57,740 nucleotides of DNA, from contig JAHLLM010000037.1 in assembly GCA_020444175.1 (NCBI GenBank), forward strand, positions 1 to 57,740. Direction: 5' to 3'. Positions within the stretch are counted from its first letter, which is position 1; the number at the start of each line of letters is the position of its first letter. Of this stretch, positions 42,788-51,620 are shown in pieces. This DNA is from Desulfobulbaceae bacterium. GTDB taxonomy: Bacteria > Desulfobacterota > Desulfobulbia > Desulfobulbales > SURF-16. The position numbers and the translations under genes are program-made. The notes beneath the pieces are model-generated. The model was not told the DNA's origin. It did not search any database and saw nothing but the letters and a program-made list of their open reading frames with translations.

Positions 42788-42813
42788 GACTCGTCCTTTT
42801 CTTCTTTATTCGT

Positions 42814-42990
42814 AACTGTTCAGCCAAGGCGTAAAAGTACCTCAGCTCAAGGCTGTAACTTGTTTAGATGTTGTCCCAGATTCGTACAGATAAGATGAAA
42901 CGAAGTGGAGACTTCGAGCGGGCCTGCGAATCTGTTGCAGCCTATGTGAGCAGGCCTGGTCACACGAATCTGAGGTGCAGCTGAACAGTT
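42814..42990. repeat. MITE-like element, 177 bp, with AACTGTTCAGC ends
   Basis: AACTGTTCAGC (42814-42824) and its inverse GCTGAACAGTT (42980-42990) bound the element. Inside are further inverted pairs: CAGATTCGT/ACGAATCTG and CCTCAG/CTGAGG. The right end shares AACTGTTCAGCTGCACCTCA with the short hairpin at 18676-18712. It lies between the CutA-TPR and HDOD genes, just behind the HDOD stop. Confidence 0.7.
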
Positions 42991-42993
42991 CCC

Positions 42994-44451
42994 TTATTCT
43001 TTTTTACGTTTCAACATAATCGCCTTCTCGGCAAGGTCGCGAAATTTCTTCACATACTTTATCTGGAGTGCATCCAGTTTAGCCTTTCCCTTTTTTCGGT
43101 CAAGATAAATAAGAGCAACTCCCTTGTTTCGCATACTGACAGGAAACAGATAGAGCACACGATCTTCGACCAGCGACTGGAGATGATCGGGGAAAACAGC
43201 TTTTGTCCCGTCTGCCAGGGCCAAATCCCTTCTCATTACAAATGATTCTACCAGACTAACCCTTGAATCTGCCAGCGAAACCTTAAAACTCTTAATATCA
43301 GCAGGAGAAACATCTCCAACTCCTAATTTTCCGGCAAGCATTTTTCGGTTTTCATCGTCAATGCGCAACATGAGAAGCAACACTCGATCAAAGCCAATAC
43401 CTTTGTAAAGCGCATCAATGAGAAAAGAAAAAAAATCATTCAGCCGAAAATCGCTCTTTAACAGGGCATTTATCTCTTCCCAGTAATCTTTTATGCTTTT
43501 TGCGCTGGAAGAAGAGGAAACAACCTCCTCCAATTCTTGAATTTCATTCAGTCTTTTCTGAAAATCAAGCTGCTCGATTCCGGGCCGAATTGACTCAAAA
43601 ATCGCTTTTCCAGAGGTTGATGTCTCCTGTAATATATCTACAGTCTCTTCATCATCCAGATCAAGAGTAAAACCATATTTCTCAATTAATTCAGTGGTAC
43701 TCTTCAGAAACCAGAGGCAGTCAACATATCGATTGCTGAAATCGACAATATTATGCAAATATGTCTCGACTTCGCTTTCCTCTTCAGCAAGCGGGGGATC
43801 AACTTCCATGGTTTTTATAACATTTTCAGTCATATTCCAGAAAATTGCCACCTCTCTGCCCAAATCCGCATAGGACAATCCATCAAGGATCGACCGGCAG
43901 GCCTGCTCTTCGTCCCCGCCTTTCTTCACCTTATCTTCAATTGCAATGTAGACTGTGGGCAAATATATACAGGCAATTATTTTGCCCAAATTCCGCATCA
44001 GTCCACAGATAAACGCCTCTTCGGGTAACACCTTCAGATAACGCGACTCTGCTATCCGACGGGATAACATTGCTGCCAAAAATGAACGGGTCAGGATTTC
44101 ACCAATCTGTCCGGCATCCACCCCGGCCTGGACAAAATCATCATACAGAGCAATACCAATGGCAAGATCGCGAACCGTATCAAATCCCAAAACGGCAACA
44201 GCCATTGAGACGGTGGAAACTTTCTGCCCCAGAGAGTAATATGCAGAATTTGCATACTGCAACACCTTATGGGTCAGCGAGAAGTCATTCAGTATGATTT
44301 TTGCCAGATCATCATAATTTGCGCTTCTTTTGCCACTTGTCATGGCAAGTAATTCCTGCACATGAACAGACATTGCAGGCAGTTCGCTCATGTTTATCCT
44401 GGAAAAAATTTCGGCAAGTTTTCCTTGCTGGACCGTACTGGAATCAGTCAT
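42994..44451 (-). CDS. HDOD-domain signalling protein, paralogue of the 13-kb protein
   Basis: A 485-residue protein with the same order as the gene at 13076-14620: HDOD domain (about 15-230, LPAMSVHVQELLAM, FSLTHKVLQYANSAYYS, EEAFICGLMRNLGKI), short linker, C-terminal GAF-like region (about 325-480, GIGFDRVLLLMLR, LYLFPVSMRNKGVALIYLDR). Amino-acid similarity is high over the whole length, so it is a true paralogue. It lacks the long Lys-rich linker of the other copy. Isolated between the CutA-TPR gene and divergent recQ. Confidence 0.87.
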   Translation of the reverse strand: MTDSSTVQQGKLAEIFSRINMSELPAMSVHVQELLAMTSGKRSANYDDLAKIILNDFSLTHKVLQYANSAYYSLGQKVSTVSMAVAVLGFDTVRDLAIGIALYDDFVQAGVDAGQIGEILTRSFLAAMLSRRIAESRYLKVLPEEAFICGLMRNLGKIIACIYLPTVYIAIEDKVKKGGDEEQACRSILDGLSYADLGREVAIFWNMTENVIKTMEVDPPLAEEESEVETYLHNIVDFSNRYVDCLWFLKSTTELIEKYGFTLDLDDEETVDILQETSTSGKAIFESIRPGIEQLDFQKRLNEIQELEEVVSSSSSAKSIKDYWEEINALLKSDFRLNDFFSFLIDALYKGIGFDRVLLLMLRIDDENRKMLAGKLGVGDVSPADIKSFKVSLADSRVSLVESFVMRRDLALADGTKAVFPDHLQSLVEDRVLYLFPVSMRNKGVALIYLDRKKGKAKLDALQIKYVKKFRDLAEKAIMLKRKKE

Positions 44452-44721
44452 GAGATTTGATCAATCGGCATAAATCTTGTTTTATTGTGTTGCTATCCAG
44501 CCCAGGGCACGAAACAGGCCACAAACCCAGACTCTAACTCTTCAGATTTTCAAGCACCTGCTCACACCACGGCATTATGAAGGGAATATATGATAATTTC
44601 TTTTATTTATAACGAAATCAAGGGATTTGCAAAGAAAAAGGCCCCAAAAGTAATTTTGTCCGGCTGACAATGAAACAAAAAAGGGGTATGTTGCATTTCC
44701 TTGACACAGAAATCAGAAAAA

Positions 44722-46920
44722 ATGTCCTCAGAAAATATTCATATAACGAAAAAACTTCGCAATGTCTTTGGGTTTGAAACCTTCCGGCAGAATCAGAAAG
44801 AAATCGTAGAAGCCATTCTTGCCGGCCAGGATGTGTTTGCCGTCATGCCGACAGGCGGAGGAAAATCTCTCTGTTATCAGCTTCCAGCCCTTCTCCTTGA
44901 CGGGACATGTGTGGTGGTAAGCCCGCTCATTTCCCTTATGAAAGATCAGGTGGACAGCGCGAGAAGCCTGGGCATAGCAGCCGACTATATCAACAGCTCA
45001 CTTGCTGCCCATACCAGAAATGATGTCCTCAATCGTTTCAAAAAAGGAAAACTTGATCTGCTTTACCTGGCGCCGGAACGATTGGCTGTCAAAGATTTTA
45101 TAAGCCTTTTAGAAGAGGTCCCCCTCTCTTTCATTGCCATTGACGAAGCCCATTGCATCTCTGAATGGGGCCATGATTTCAGGCCGGATTATCTCATTCT
45201 CTCCTCCCTGAAAAAACAGCTGCCCTCTGTTCCTCTGGCAGCCTTTACTGCCACTGCAACCCAAACAGTGCAGAATGACATAATCAAACGCCTCCAGCTC
45301 AAGAACCCTCTTCTTGTCAGGGCGTCCTTTAACCGGCCAAATCTTTTTTACCGTGTCCTTCCTCGAAACAGAGTCATGAAACAGATAGAAAACTGTATTA
45401 TGCAACACGAGGGAGAGGCAGGCATTGTTTATCGCCTCAGCCGGGCAGACGTTGAAAAAACAGCTCTCTATCTCCAGGAACGCGGCATCAAAGCCCTGCC
45501 CTACCATGCGGGTCTCCCCTCCCAGAGACGTTTCCAGAACCAGGAGGCCTTTAACCGTGACACTGTGCAGGTCATTGTGGCTACAGTGGCATTCGGTATG
45601 GGTATTGACAAATCAAACATACGTTTCGTCATCCATGGCGACCTGCCGAAAAACATGGAAGGCTATTACCAGGAAACAGGCAGGGCCGGCCGCGACGGTG
45701 AACCGGCTCACTGCCTGCTGCTCTATAACCGGGGCGACATGATGCGCCTGGGGAATTTCATAGACCAGATGGAAAAGCAGGAAGAACAAACCGTAGCCTG
45801 GAAAAAACTGACCCAAATGGGCGATTTTGGAGAAATTGCCACATGTCGAAGAAAACAACTTCTTTCCTATTTCGGCGAAATCTATCCGGAGGATAATTGC
45901 GGAGCCTGCGATGTCTGTGCCCAGGGAGTTGAAAAGGTTGAAGCAACGACAGAAGCTCAGATGCTCATGTCGGCCATGTATCGCACAGGGCAACGTTTCG
46001 GTGCCTCCCATATCATCGATATCGTCGCCGGAGCCAGAACCAAGAGAATCACTGAGCTCGGTCATGATAAAATAAAAACCCATGGAGTGGGCAGTCATCA
46101 TAATAAGCCATACTGGCGTCGCCTTATAGATGCGCTGCTTGCCGCCGACTGCCTCAAGGCCACGGGAAGTCCCTATCCGATTCTTCAGCTCACGCCGAAG
46201 GGGGATGATGTCCTTTTCGGACGATCATCTTTTTCGTTTCTGCAGATCATTCACACGAAAGAAGAACAGACCAAACAGCAGCTTCCCACTGACTACAATA
46301 CAGAGCTTTTTGCAATCCTCAAAAAAGTGCGCCTCACCCTGGCCCAACAGGAGGACGTTCCACCATTCGTCATTTTTTCTGATAAGAGTCTCCATGAAAT
46401 GTGCCGTTTTTTCCCGACACAACCAAATGCAATGCTGGCTATCCATGGCGTCGGACAGGCCAAGCTTGCGCGCTACGGCGAACCTTTCCTTATCGAAATA
46501 ACCACCTTCTTGGAAAACAACCCGGAATACAGACAAACCGGAGCACCACTACCTACGACCAGCCAGCCGGAAACCGACACTACTGCAGGACAAACTGTTC
46601 ATGAAAGCGGCAAACTGGCGGAGCAGGGACTTTCTCTTGCTGAAATTGCCGAAAAAAGAGATTTAAAAGAGACAACCATCGCCGGACACCTTGAGAAATT
46701 CCTTGCCCAGGGCAGTAATGTCAATATAGACGTTCTAATAGGTGTGGAGAAAAGAAAACTGCTTGAAGAAAAATTCAGCGAATTAGGAACGGATTTTCTC
46801 AAACCTGTAGTTGATGCCCTCAAAGGCAAGGTCAGCTACAATGAAGCACGTGTAATCCGCGGCTACATACTTGGATCAAAGGAGGCCCGCCCATGCAGCG
46901 ACTCTCCCTGTCCCTCTTGA
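44722..46920 (+). CDS. recQ: ATP-dependent DNA helicase RecQ
   Basis: A 732-residue 3'-5' helicase of recombination and repair. Walker A MPTGGGKSLCYQ, DEAH box IDEAHCISEWGHDFRPDY, helicase motifs III-VI (TATAT, ETGRAGRDG) and the zinc-binding Cys cluster (CRRKQLLSYFGE, then NCGACDVC) are all there. An HRDC domain (about 525-595) is followed by an extra RQC-like/HTH-40 type helix-turn-helix C terminus (about 620-720, LAEIAEKRDLKETTIAGHLE) that lengthens the usual 600-610 residues. I prefer ATG 44722; a TTG at 44701 would add seven residues. Its 3' end overlaps the decayed DUF302 gene. Confidence 0.95.
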   Translation: MSSENIHITKKLRNVFGFETFRQNQKEIVEAILAGQDVFAVMPTGGGKSLCYQLPALLLDGTCVVVSPLISLMKDQVDSARSLGIAADYINSSLAAHTRNDVLNRFKKGKLDLLYLAPERLAVKDFISLLEEVPLSFIAIDEAHCISEWGHDFRPDYLILSSLKKQLPSVPLAAFTATATQTVQNDIIKRLQLKNPLLVRASFNRPNLFYRVLPRNRVMKQIENCIMQHEGEAGIVYRLSRADVEKTALYLQERGIKALPYHAGLPSQRRFQNQEAFNRDTVQVIVATVAFGMGIDKSNIRFVIHGDLPKNMEGYYQETGRAGRDGEPAHCLLLYNRGDMMRLGNFIDQMEKQEEQTVAWKKLTQMGDFGEIATCRRKQLLSYFGEIYPEDNCGACDVCAQGVEKVEATTEAQMLMSAMYRTGQRFGASHIIDIVAGARTKRITELGHDKIKTHGVGSHHNKPYWRRLIDALLAADCLKATGSPYPILQLTPKGDDVLFGRSSFSFLQIIHTKEEQTKQQLPTDYNTELFAILKKVRLTLAQQEDVPPFVIFSDKSLHEMCRFFPTQPNAMLAIHGVGQAKLARYGEPFLIEITTFLENNPEYRQTGAPLPTTSQPETDTTAGQTVHESGKLAEQGLSLAEIAEKRDLKETTIAGHLEKFLAQGSNVNIDVLIGVEKRKLLEEKFSELGTDFLKPVVDALKGKVSYNEARVIRGYILGSKEARPCSDSPCPS

Positions 46921-47184
46921 TACTCCGGCTCTCAGTATCTCCGGCTCTTGCCCAAAAAGGACTGGTCAGCCTCAAAAGCGTCCATTCAGTTAAGCGTACA
47001 GCAGACCGGCTGGAAAACAGTCTCAGGCAGAAAAATATAATTGTTTTCAAGCGCATTGATCATGCCCTGGGGGCATTCAAGGCAGGTATTCACCGACGCC
47101 CATGGAATTACTGAATGCAAAGATATTATTGAAAAACTTGAGAAGGCCCTGAAAAGTTTTGCCACTGCAGCCACCACTCCCTGA
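46893..47184 (+). pseudogene. Decayed DUF302 family gene, internal deletion and frameshift
   Basis: The gene starts at ATG 46893 inside the end of recQ behind AGGAGG and encodes a signal peptide (MQRLSLSLLILRLSVSPALA) and a DUF302 N-terminal half (LVSLKSVHSVKRTADRLE, IIVFKRIDHALGAFKAG). The frame then ends after a few non-family residues at about 47114. In the next frame (about 47085-47184) the expected DUF302 C terminus appears: AHGITECKDIIEKLEKALKS and FATAATTP before TGA 47182. The part between (about 35-40 codons) is missing, so this looks like an internal deletion plus a frameshift. Assembly error is possible. Confidence 0.72.
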
Positions 47185-47215
47185 GGTGAACCGGTTCAAG
47201 GCCGCAACAAATCCA

Positions 47216-48022
47216 TCATCGCCCCACCATGGAAAGCGCCCCTTCAGGGCAGGCATTACGGCAGAGCCCGCAGCCGAAACAGCTTTCCCTGTTGACAACA
47301 GCATAAAATTCCCCTGATGACTCACGGCTTGAGATAGCCCGGAACTGGCAGGCATCCTCACAGGCTCCGCAGCCACTGCAAAGCTCTTCATCCACCTGCG
47401 CCACATGTTCGCCCCGGAACATGGTTTCAACATCAAGGGACAAGGTCCTCAGCCCCAGACAATCTCCAGGCTGGCAATTGCATATCGCTCCCACAAAAGG
47501 AGTTACCATGGTCCAGACAGTATGCACTGCTCCATGCTGCTCAAGCTCAGCCATCTGGGCAATGGCCTGCTCCGGAGAAATGCTTTCCAACCCCTCATCC
47601 TGGGCCAACCCGAAATATTCCATATCCAGCCCTTCATACCATGCATCAGGGCTGTAGCTTACACTGTAGCAACATCGATTTTCCTTTTTCATGGCGGCCC
47701 AGCGACAGGCACATGGCATTCTCACCACGGTGGCGGCTTTGCTGACAATTTCCCGGATGTCTTCAAGAGTAACCACCTGGCCGAAATGCTCTTCCCTTGC
47801 CCGATCCACCATCTGCTTGACCAAGCGCTGCGGCAAGCGTTTCTTTTTCTGATAGAGCGCCTCCAAACGTCCAAGAGTGACAATCCCCTCCTCAATTGTT
47901 GACCGAAAGAAACCTTCGATATAGTGTCGGCGCCTGATATCAGCCATCAGGTCTTGTCCATAATTTGCTGCATTTTTGAACCAAACCTTGCCGTCGCCAT
48001 GTTTTGTACAAAATTCACACAT
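47216..48022 (-). CDS. 4Fe-4S ferredoxin-domain protein with Cys-rich N terminus
   Basis: A 268-residue cytoplasmic protein. The C-terminal 60 residues hold two ferredoxin-type clusters: C-S-G-C-G-A-C-E-D-A-C and C-F-G-C-G-L-C-R-N-A-C. The N terminus begins MCEFCTKHGDG, and the middle carries additional Cys motifs (VVRMPCACRWAAMKKENRCC, ICNCQPGDC) that could bind another metal cluster. The N-terminal M-C-E-F-C-x-x-H-G-x-G-x-x-W pattern occurs in a family of uncharacterised deltaproteobacterial ferredoxins. Electron transfer role likely; partner unknown. Divergent from the subtilase gene. Confidence 0.8.
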   Translation of the reverse strand: MCEFCTKHGDGKVWFKNAANYGQDLMADIRRRHYIEGFFRSTIEEGIVTLGRLEALYQKKKRLPQRLVKQMVDRAREEHFGQVVTLEDIREIVSKAATVVRMPCACRWAAMKKENRCCYSVSYSPDAWYEGLDMEYFGLAQDEGLESISPEQAIAQMAELEQHGAVHTVWTMVTPFVGAICNCQPGDCLGLRTLSLDVETMFRGEHVAQVDEELCSGCGACEDACQFRAISSRESSGEFYAVVNRESCFGCGLCRNACPEGALSMVGR

Positions 48023-48219
48023 GTTTCACTCCACTCTGCTTGAGTATGTTACTTTTAAGTAACTTTCTGGTCTTTCATGAATTCATTCGCAAGTAGCCTG
48101 TTTCGAATTAATAAACTTTTCCCAACCTTGCTATATTTTTCATATGACCTATTTTTACCTATATGGCACCTTTGACACCTTCATCTTTCAAAGTCCACAA
48201 AAATGGCCCCTACACCTCT

Positions 48220-49998
48220 ATGAAAAAACGCTTCTTACTCCAAAATATATTTTGCAGCCTTCTGAGCGTCCTATGCCTTATTGTCCTTTTATTTGCAACA
48301 ACAGGATATGGCTCGGAGAATACTTTAAGCAGGCCTTCCACGGCAAGCGACACCACTGATGCTCCCGAGAAGCGCTACCTTGTCAGATTGCAGGGGCAGC
48401 CATATTCACTTAAAAAAGGCAGAGCTGCTTTGCAAAAAAACATTCCGGATGTTGCACAACACATTAAGAGGGAAATTCCCCGCTATAACGTCCTGGCTGT
48501 TACAGTCAACACTGAAGGCTATGAACAACTGCGAACCGACCCCTCTGTGGCATTTATCGAACCGGACCGCAAACTTTACCTGCTCAGTCAATTTCAACCA
48601 TACGGGATATCCATGGTTGAGGCGGACCTCCTGCCCGATCTGCACGCAGGCGACATCACGGTCTGTATTGTTGACAGTGGTTACGAGTTGAATCATGAGG
48701 ATCTGGGCACTGACAATGTCACGGGCACGGATCTCTATGGCAGCGGCAACTGGTATGAGGATACCAATTCCCATGGAACCCATGTGGCCGGAACCATCTC
48801 AGCCCTCAACAACACCACCGGCGTAGTCGGCATTCTACCAAACAACAATATTAACCTGCATATTATCCGGGTTTTTGATCCCAATGGCGAGGCCTATACT
48901 TCCGATATTCTTGCCGGGGTCTCAGAATGCGCCGGTCCGGATGTCAACGCCGACGTCATTAATATGAGCTTTGGCAGCACGGAATCAAGCATCACTGAAG
49001 AACAGACCTTCCAGGATATAGCGGACAGCGGTGTTCTGCTTGTGGCGGCAGCAGGCAATGATGGAACAACCGGCTACAGCTATCCGGCCTCGTACGATTC
49101 CGTTATTTCGGTGGCAGCAATTAATATAAATAAGGACAAAGCCTATTTTTCTCAAACCAATGACCAGGTTGAACTGGCAGCCCCGGGTGTGGATACCATC
49201 TCCACAGTTCCAGCAGGCAGTACCGGCTCCGGACTCACCCTCCCTGATCTTGTTGTCGACAACGCTTCTTACTGGTCACAAGTCATGGAAGGGGCGCCCC
49301 AGACAAATATTCAGGCACCCCTTGCTTACTGTGGCCTTGGCGATACCGCCTGCCCTGATTCTGTAAACCAGATATGCCTTATTGAGCGTGGAGGTTCTTA
49401 TTTCTGGGAAAAAGTTCTTTCCTGCCAAAATGGCGGAGGTATTGGCGCGCTTATTTATAATAATCTACCCGGCCCCTTTGCAGGAACCCTGGATGGCCAC
49501 AGCACATCCATACCGTCCCTCTCCCTTACACGGGAAGACGGCTTAGCGTTTCTTGATCAGATCGGCTCAGAGGCGCAGCTCTCTTTTTCCCTTTACGCTG
49601 ATTACGCAAGGAAATCCGGGACATCAATGGCTACCCCCCATATTGCAGGCCTGGCAGCCCTTATCTGGAGCTTTCATCATGATACGTGCAGCGCGCAAGA
49701 CATACGCACGGCCCTTAACCAAAGCGCAGAAGATCTCGGCGATCCGGGGCGGGATACCTCCTTCGGCTTTGGCCTCGTCCAGGCGCTTCAGGCAAAACTG
49801 TTTCTGGATGCCACCTGCGGAGGCAGCAGCCTCAACCGTGCCGATTTCGATAATGACGATGATATCGACGGAATCGATCTCGTCTCCATGGCCGCTTTCT
49901 TCTCTTCTTCCAGTCCGTCCGCCGATCTGAACAGGGATGGCGAGCTGACTTCTGCCGACCTTGCAGTCTTTGCTTCGGGTTTCGGAGATCTCCTGTAA
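48220..49998 (+). CDS. Secreted subtilisin-like serine protease (S8) with PA domain and Ca-binding tail
   Basis: A 592-residue exported protease. After a signal peptide (MKKRFLLQNIFCSLLSVLCL...) comes an I9-like propeptide (about 40-120, RYLVRLQGQPYSLKKGRAAL to IEPD). The catalytic residues are Asp in VCIVDSGYELNHED, His in NSHGTHVAG, and Ser in SGTSMATPHIAG; the oxyanion Asn is in AAAGNDGT. A PA-type insert (about 345-450, QICLIERGGSYFWEKVLSCQ) sits between His and Ser. Two dockerin-like Ca loops (DNDDDIDGIDL and DLNRDGELTSADL) end the protein. I use ATG 48220, since the in-frame ATG at 48163 adds 19 residues before the signal peptide. Confidence 0.9.
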   Translation: MKKRFLLQNIFCSLLSVLCLIVLLFATTGYGSENTLSRPSTASDTTDAPEKRYLVRLQGQPYSLKKGRAALQKNIPDVAQHIKREIPRYNVLAVTVNTEGYEQLRTDPSVAFIEPDRKLYLLSQFQPYGISMVEADLLPDLHAGDITVCIVDSGYELNHEDLGTDNVTGTDLYGSGNWYEDTNSHGTHVAGTISALNNTTGVVGILPNNNINLHIIRVFDPNGEAYTSDILAGVSECAGPDVNADVINMSFGSTESSITEEQTFQDIADSGVLLVAAAGNDGTTGYSYPASYDSVISVAAININKDKAYFSQTNDQVELAAPGVDTISTVPAGSTGSGLTLPDLVVDNASYWSQVMEGAPQTNIQAPLAYCGLGDTACPDSVNQICLIERGGSYFWEKVLSCQNGGGIGALIYNNLPGPFAGTLDGHSTSIPSLSLTREDGLAFLDQIGSEAQLSFSLYADYARKSGTSMATPHIAGLAALIWSFHHDTCSAQDIRTALNQSAEDLGDPGRDTSFGFGLVQALQAKLFLDATCGGSSLNRADFDNDDDIDGIDLVSMAAFFSSSSPSADLNRDGELTSADLAVFASGFGDLL

Positions 49999-50098
49999 AG
50001 AATGCCTCGTCTTTTTGCCTCTTGACAGTTGTTTAAGACCTAAAGTACTAGTATACACACAAATATGAGTCAGATTCATCTGCGTTCGAACGTATTAT

Positions 50099-50216
50099 TT
50101 GACGGTTTCTCATTTATGCCCTATAGGGTAAAAATCCACTCAACCGCCGCCGATACGTATGTACCTTGTTGATATTGCCTTGGCGGATGGTCAGCTTCAG
50201 GACTTTTTACGAATTC
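50099..50216 (+). repeat. Dispersed repeat of the GGCGGATGGTCAGCTT family, copy A (reference copy)
   Basis: TTGACGGTTTC, TTATGCCC-TATA-GGGTAAA, CTCAACCGCCGCCGATACGT, TTGATATTGCCTTGGCGGAT and GGTCAGCTTCAGGACTTTTT in order. Copy B (41.2 kb) has the same blocks inverted. It ends 25 bases before the MTA phosphorylase ATG. Confidence 0.7.
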
Positions 50217-50240
50217 ATCATTATTTGGCAAGGAGAGATC

Positions 50241-51005
50241 ATGGTTAAGATTGGAATAATTGGCGGCTCAGGCCTGGATAATCCGAAACTTCTCAAAAAT
50301 GCTGAGGAAATAAAGGTAAACACTCCGTACGGCAAACCTTCATCCGACCTTACATGCGGTAAGATAGAGGGTGTGAATGTGGCAATCCTGGCAAGACATG
50401 GCAAGGATCATTCCATTTACCCGAGCAAGGTGAACTTCCGCGCCAATATCTGGGCTCTAAAGGAATACGGCTGCACTCATATTCTGGCAGCAACAGCCGT
50501 TGGTTCGCTGCAGGAGGAGATCGCACCCGGACACCTTGTTTTTCCTGATCAATTCATTGATTTTACCCGCAAAAGAGAATCAACCTTTTTTGATGAAGAT
50601 GATGTAGTCCATACGCCAATGGCGGAACCTTTCTGCCCCATGCTCCGTCAACTCTATGAAAAATCAGCAACATCCCTGGGACTTGCCCATCATTCGTCAA
50701 AAACAGTGATTACCATCGAAGGTCCGCGATTTTCAACCAAAGCGGAAAGCCATATGTTCAGAAGCTGGAATGCCGATGTCATCAACATGAGCACTGTTCC
50801 GGAAGTCAATCTCGCCCGTGAGAAGAAAATGCATTATGCAACCGTTGCCATGTCAACAGATTACGACTGCTGGCGGGAAGGTGAAGAATCCGTCACCTGG
50901 GAAATGATCCTGGCAACCATGCAGCAGAACGCCGACAGTGTTATCAACCTCTTCCTTGATGTCATTCCGCAAATCAAAGATCATGATGATGTCTGTGTGA
51001 GCTGA
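50241..51005 (+). CDS. mtnP: S-methyl-5'-thioadenosine phosphorylase
   Basis: A 254-residue PNP-family phosphorylase that cleaves MTA to adenine and methylthioribose 1-phosphate. The start MVKIGIIGGSGLDNP with phosphate-loop R-H-G-K (ILARHGKDH), ATAVGSL, TIEGPRFSTKAE and the adenine-specific Asp in AMSTDYDCW support MTAP over purine nucleoside phosphorylase. ATG 50241 lies 10 bases after CAAGGAGAG, and upstream residues in the open frame are repeat-derived. Followed 81 bases later by apt, which would use the released adenine. The repeat ends just before it. Confidence 0.88.
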   Translation: MVKIGIIGGSGLDNPKLLKNAEEIKVNTPYGKPSSDLTCGKIEGVNVAILARHGKDHSIYPSKVNFRANIWALKEYGCTHILAATAVGSLQEEIAPGHLVFPDQFIDFTRKRESTFFDEDDVVHTPMAEPFCPMLRQLYEKSATSLGLAHHSSKTVITIEGPRFSTKAESHMFRSWNADVINMSTVPEVNLAREKKMHYATVAMSTDYDCWREGEESVTWEMILATMQQNADSVINLFLDVIPQIKDHDDVCVS

Positions 51006-51086
51006 CCAACACGCTCAATCCGAACGCATCATTTTTCGTAGAAAGAGTAGACAGAAAACTTTCCGAAACCACACCAGGAGATAAAA

Positions 51087-51620
51087 ATGCCGATCAAACA
51101 AAGAATTCGAACTGTGCCCGATTACCCCAAAAAAGGAATCATGTTCAGGGATATCACCACCCTTATCAAAGATCCCGTGGGATTTCGCCTTGTCATTGAT
51201 AACTTAACCCAGCGCTACCTTTCAGGTGAAGTTGAGTTTGATGTCATTGTCGGCATAGAGGCCCGCGGATTTATAATGGGAGGCGCTCTTTCCTACACCC
51301 TCGGCAAAGGCTTTGTGCCCATCAGAAAAGCCGGAAAACTTCCCCATGAAGTTGAAGAGCAGGAATATGCGCTTGAATACGGAACAGATAAGATCGAGAT
51401 CCACAAAGACGCCTTTGCCCCGGGCTCACGGGTACTTGTGGTCGATGACCTGCTTGCCACGGGCGGGACTGCACTTGCTGCGGCAGCCCTCATTGAAAAG
51501 GTGGGAGGCAAGGTGGTTGAAATGGCTTTTATCGTCAACCTGCCGGATGTCGGCGGTGAAAAGAAACTGCTTGAAAAAGACTATACCATATACTCTCTGA
51601 CCGAATTTGAGGGAGAGTAG
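51087..51620 (+). CDS. apt: Adenine phosphoribosyltransferase
   Basis: A 177-residue cytoplasmic enzyme converting adenine and PRPP to AMP. Landmarks: IRTVPDYPKKGIMFRDITTL (N-terminal hood), the adenine-binding segment GIEARGFIMGGAL and the PRPP-binding loop VLVVDDLLATGGTALAAAAL. It follows the MTA phosphorylase gene at 81 bases in the same direction and the permease gene is nearby, indicating adenine salvage from MTA. A ribosome binding site AGGAG precedes the ATG. A dyad TGACGGGTC/GACCCGTCA is 31 bases behind the stop. Confidence 0.96.
   Translation: MPIKQRIRTVPDYPKKGIMFRDITTLIKDPVGFRLVIDNLTQRYLSGEVEFDVIVGIEARGFIMGGALSYTLGKGFVPIRKAGKLPHEVEEQEYALEYGTDKIEIHKDAFAPGSRVLVVDDLLATGGTALAAAALIEKVGGKVVEMAFIVNLPDVGGEKKLLEKDYTIYSLTEFEGE

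Noticed and set aside
44490-44510. Sigma-54-like GGCACGAAACAGGC (and GGCACGAACAAGGC at 32356)
   Set aside because: Spacing fits, but the -12 element is AGGC not TTGC, and both point away from the closest genes.
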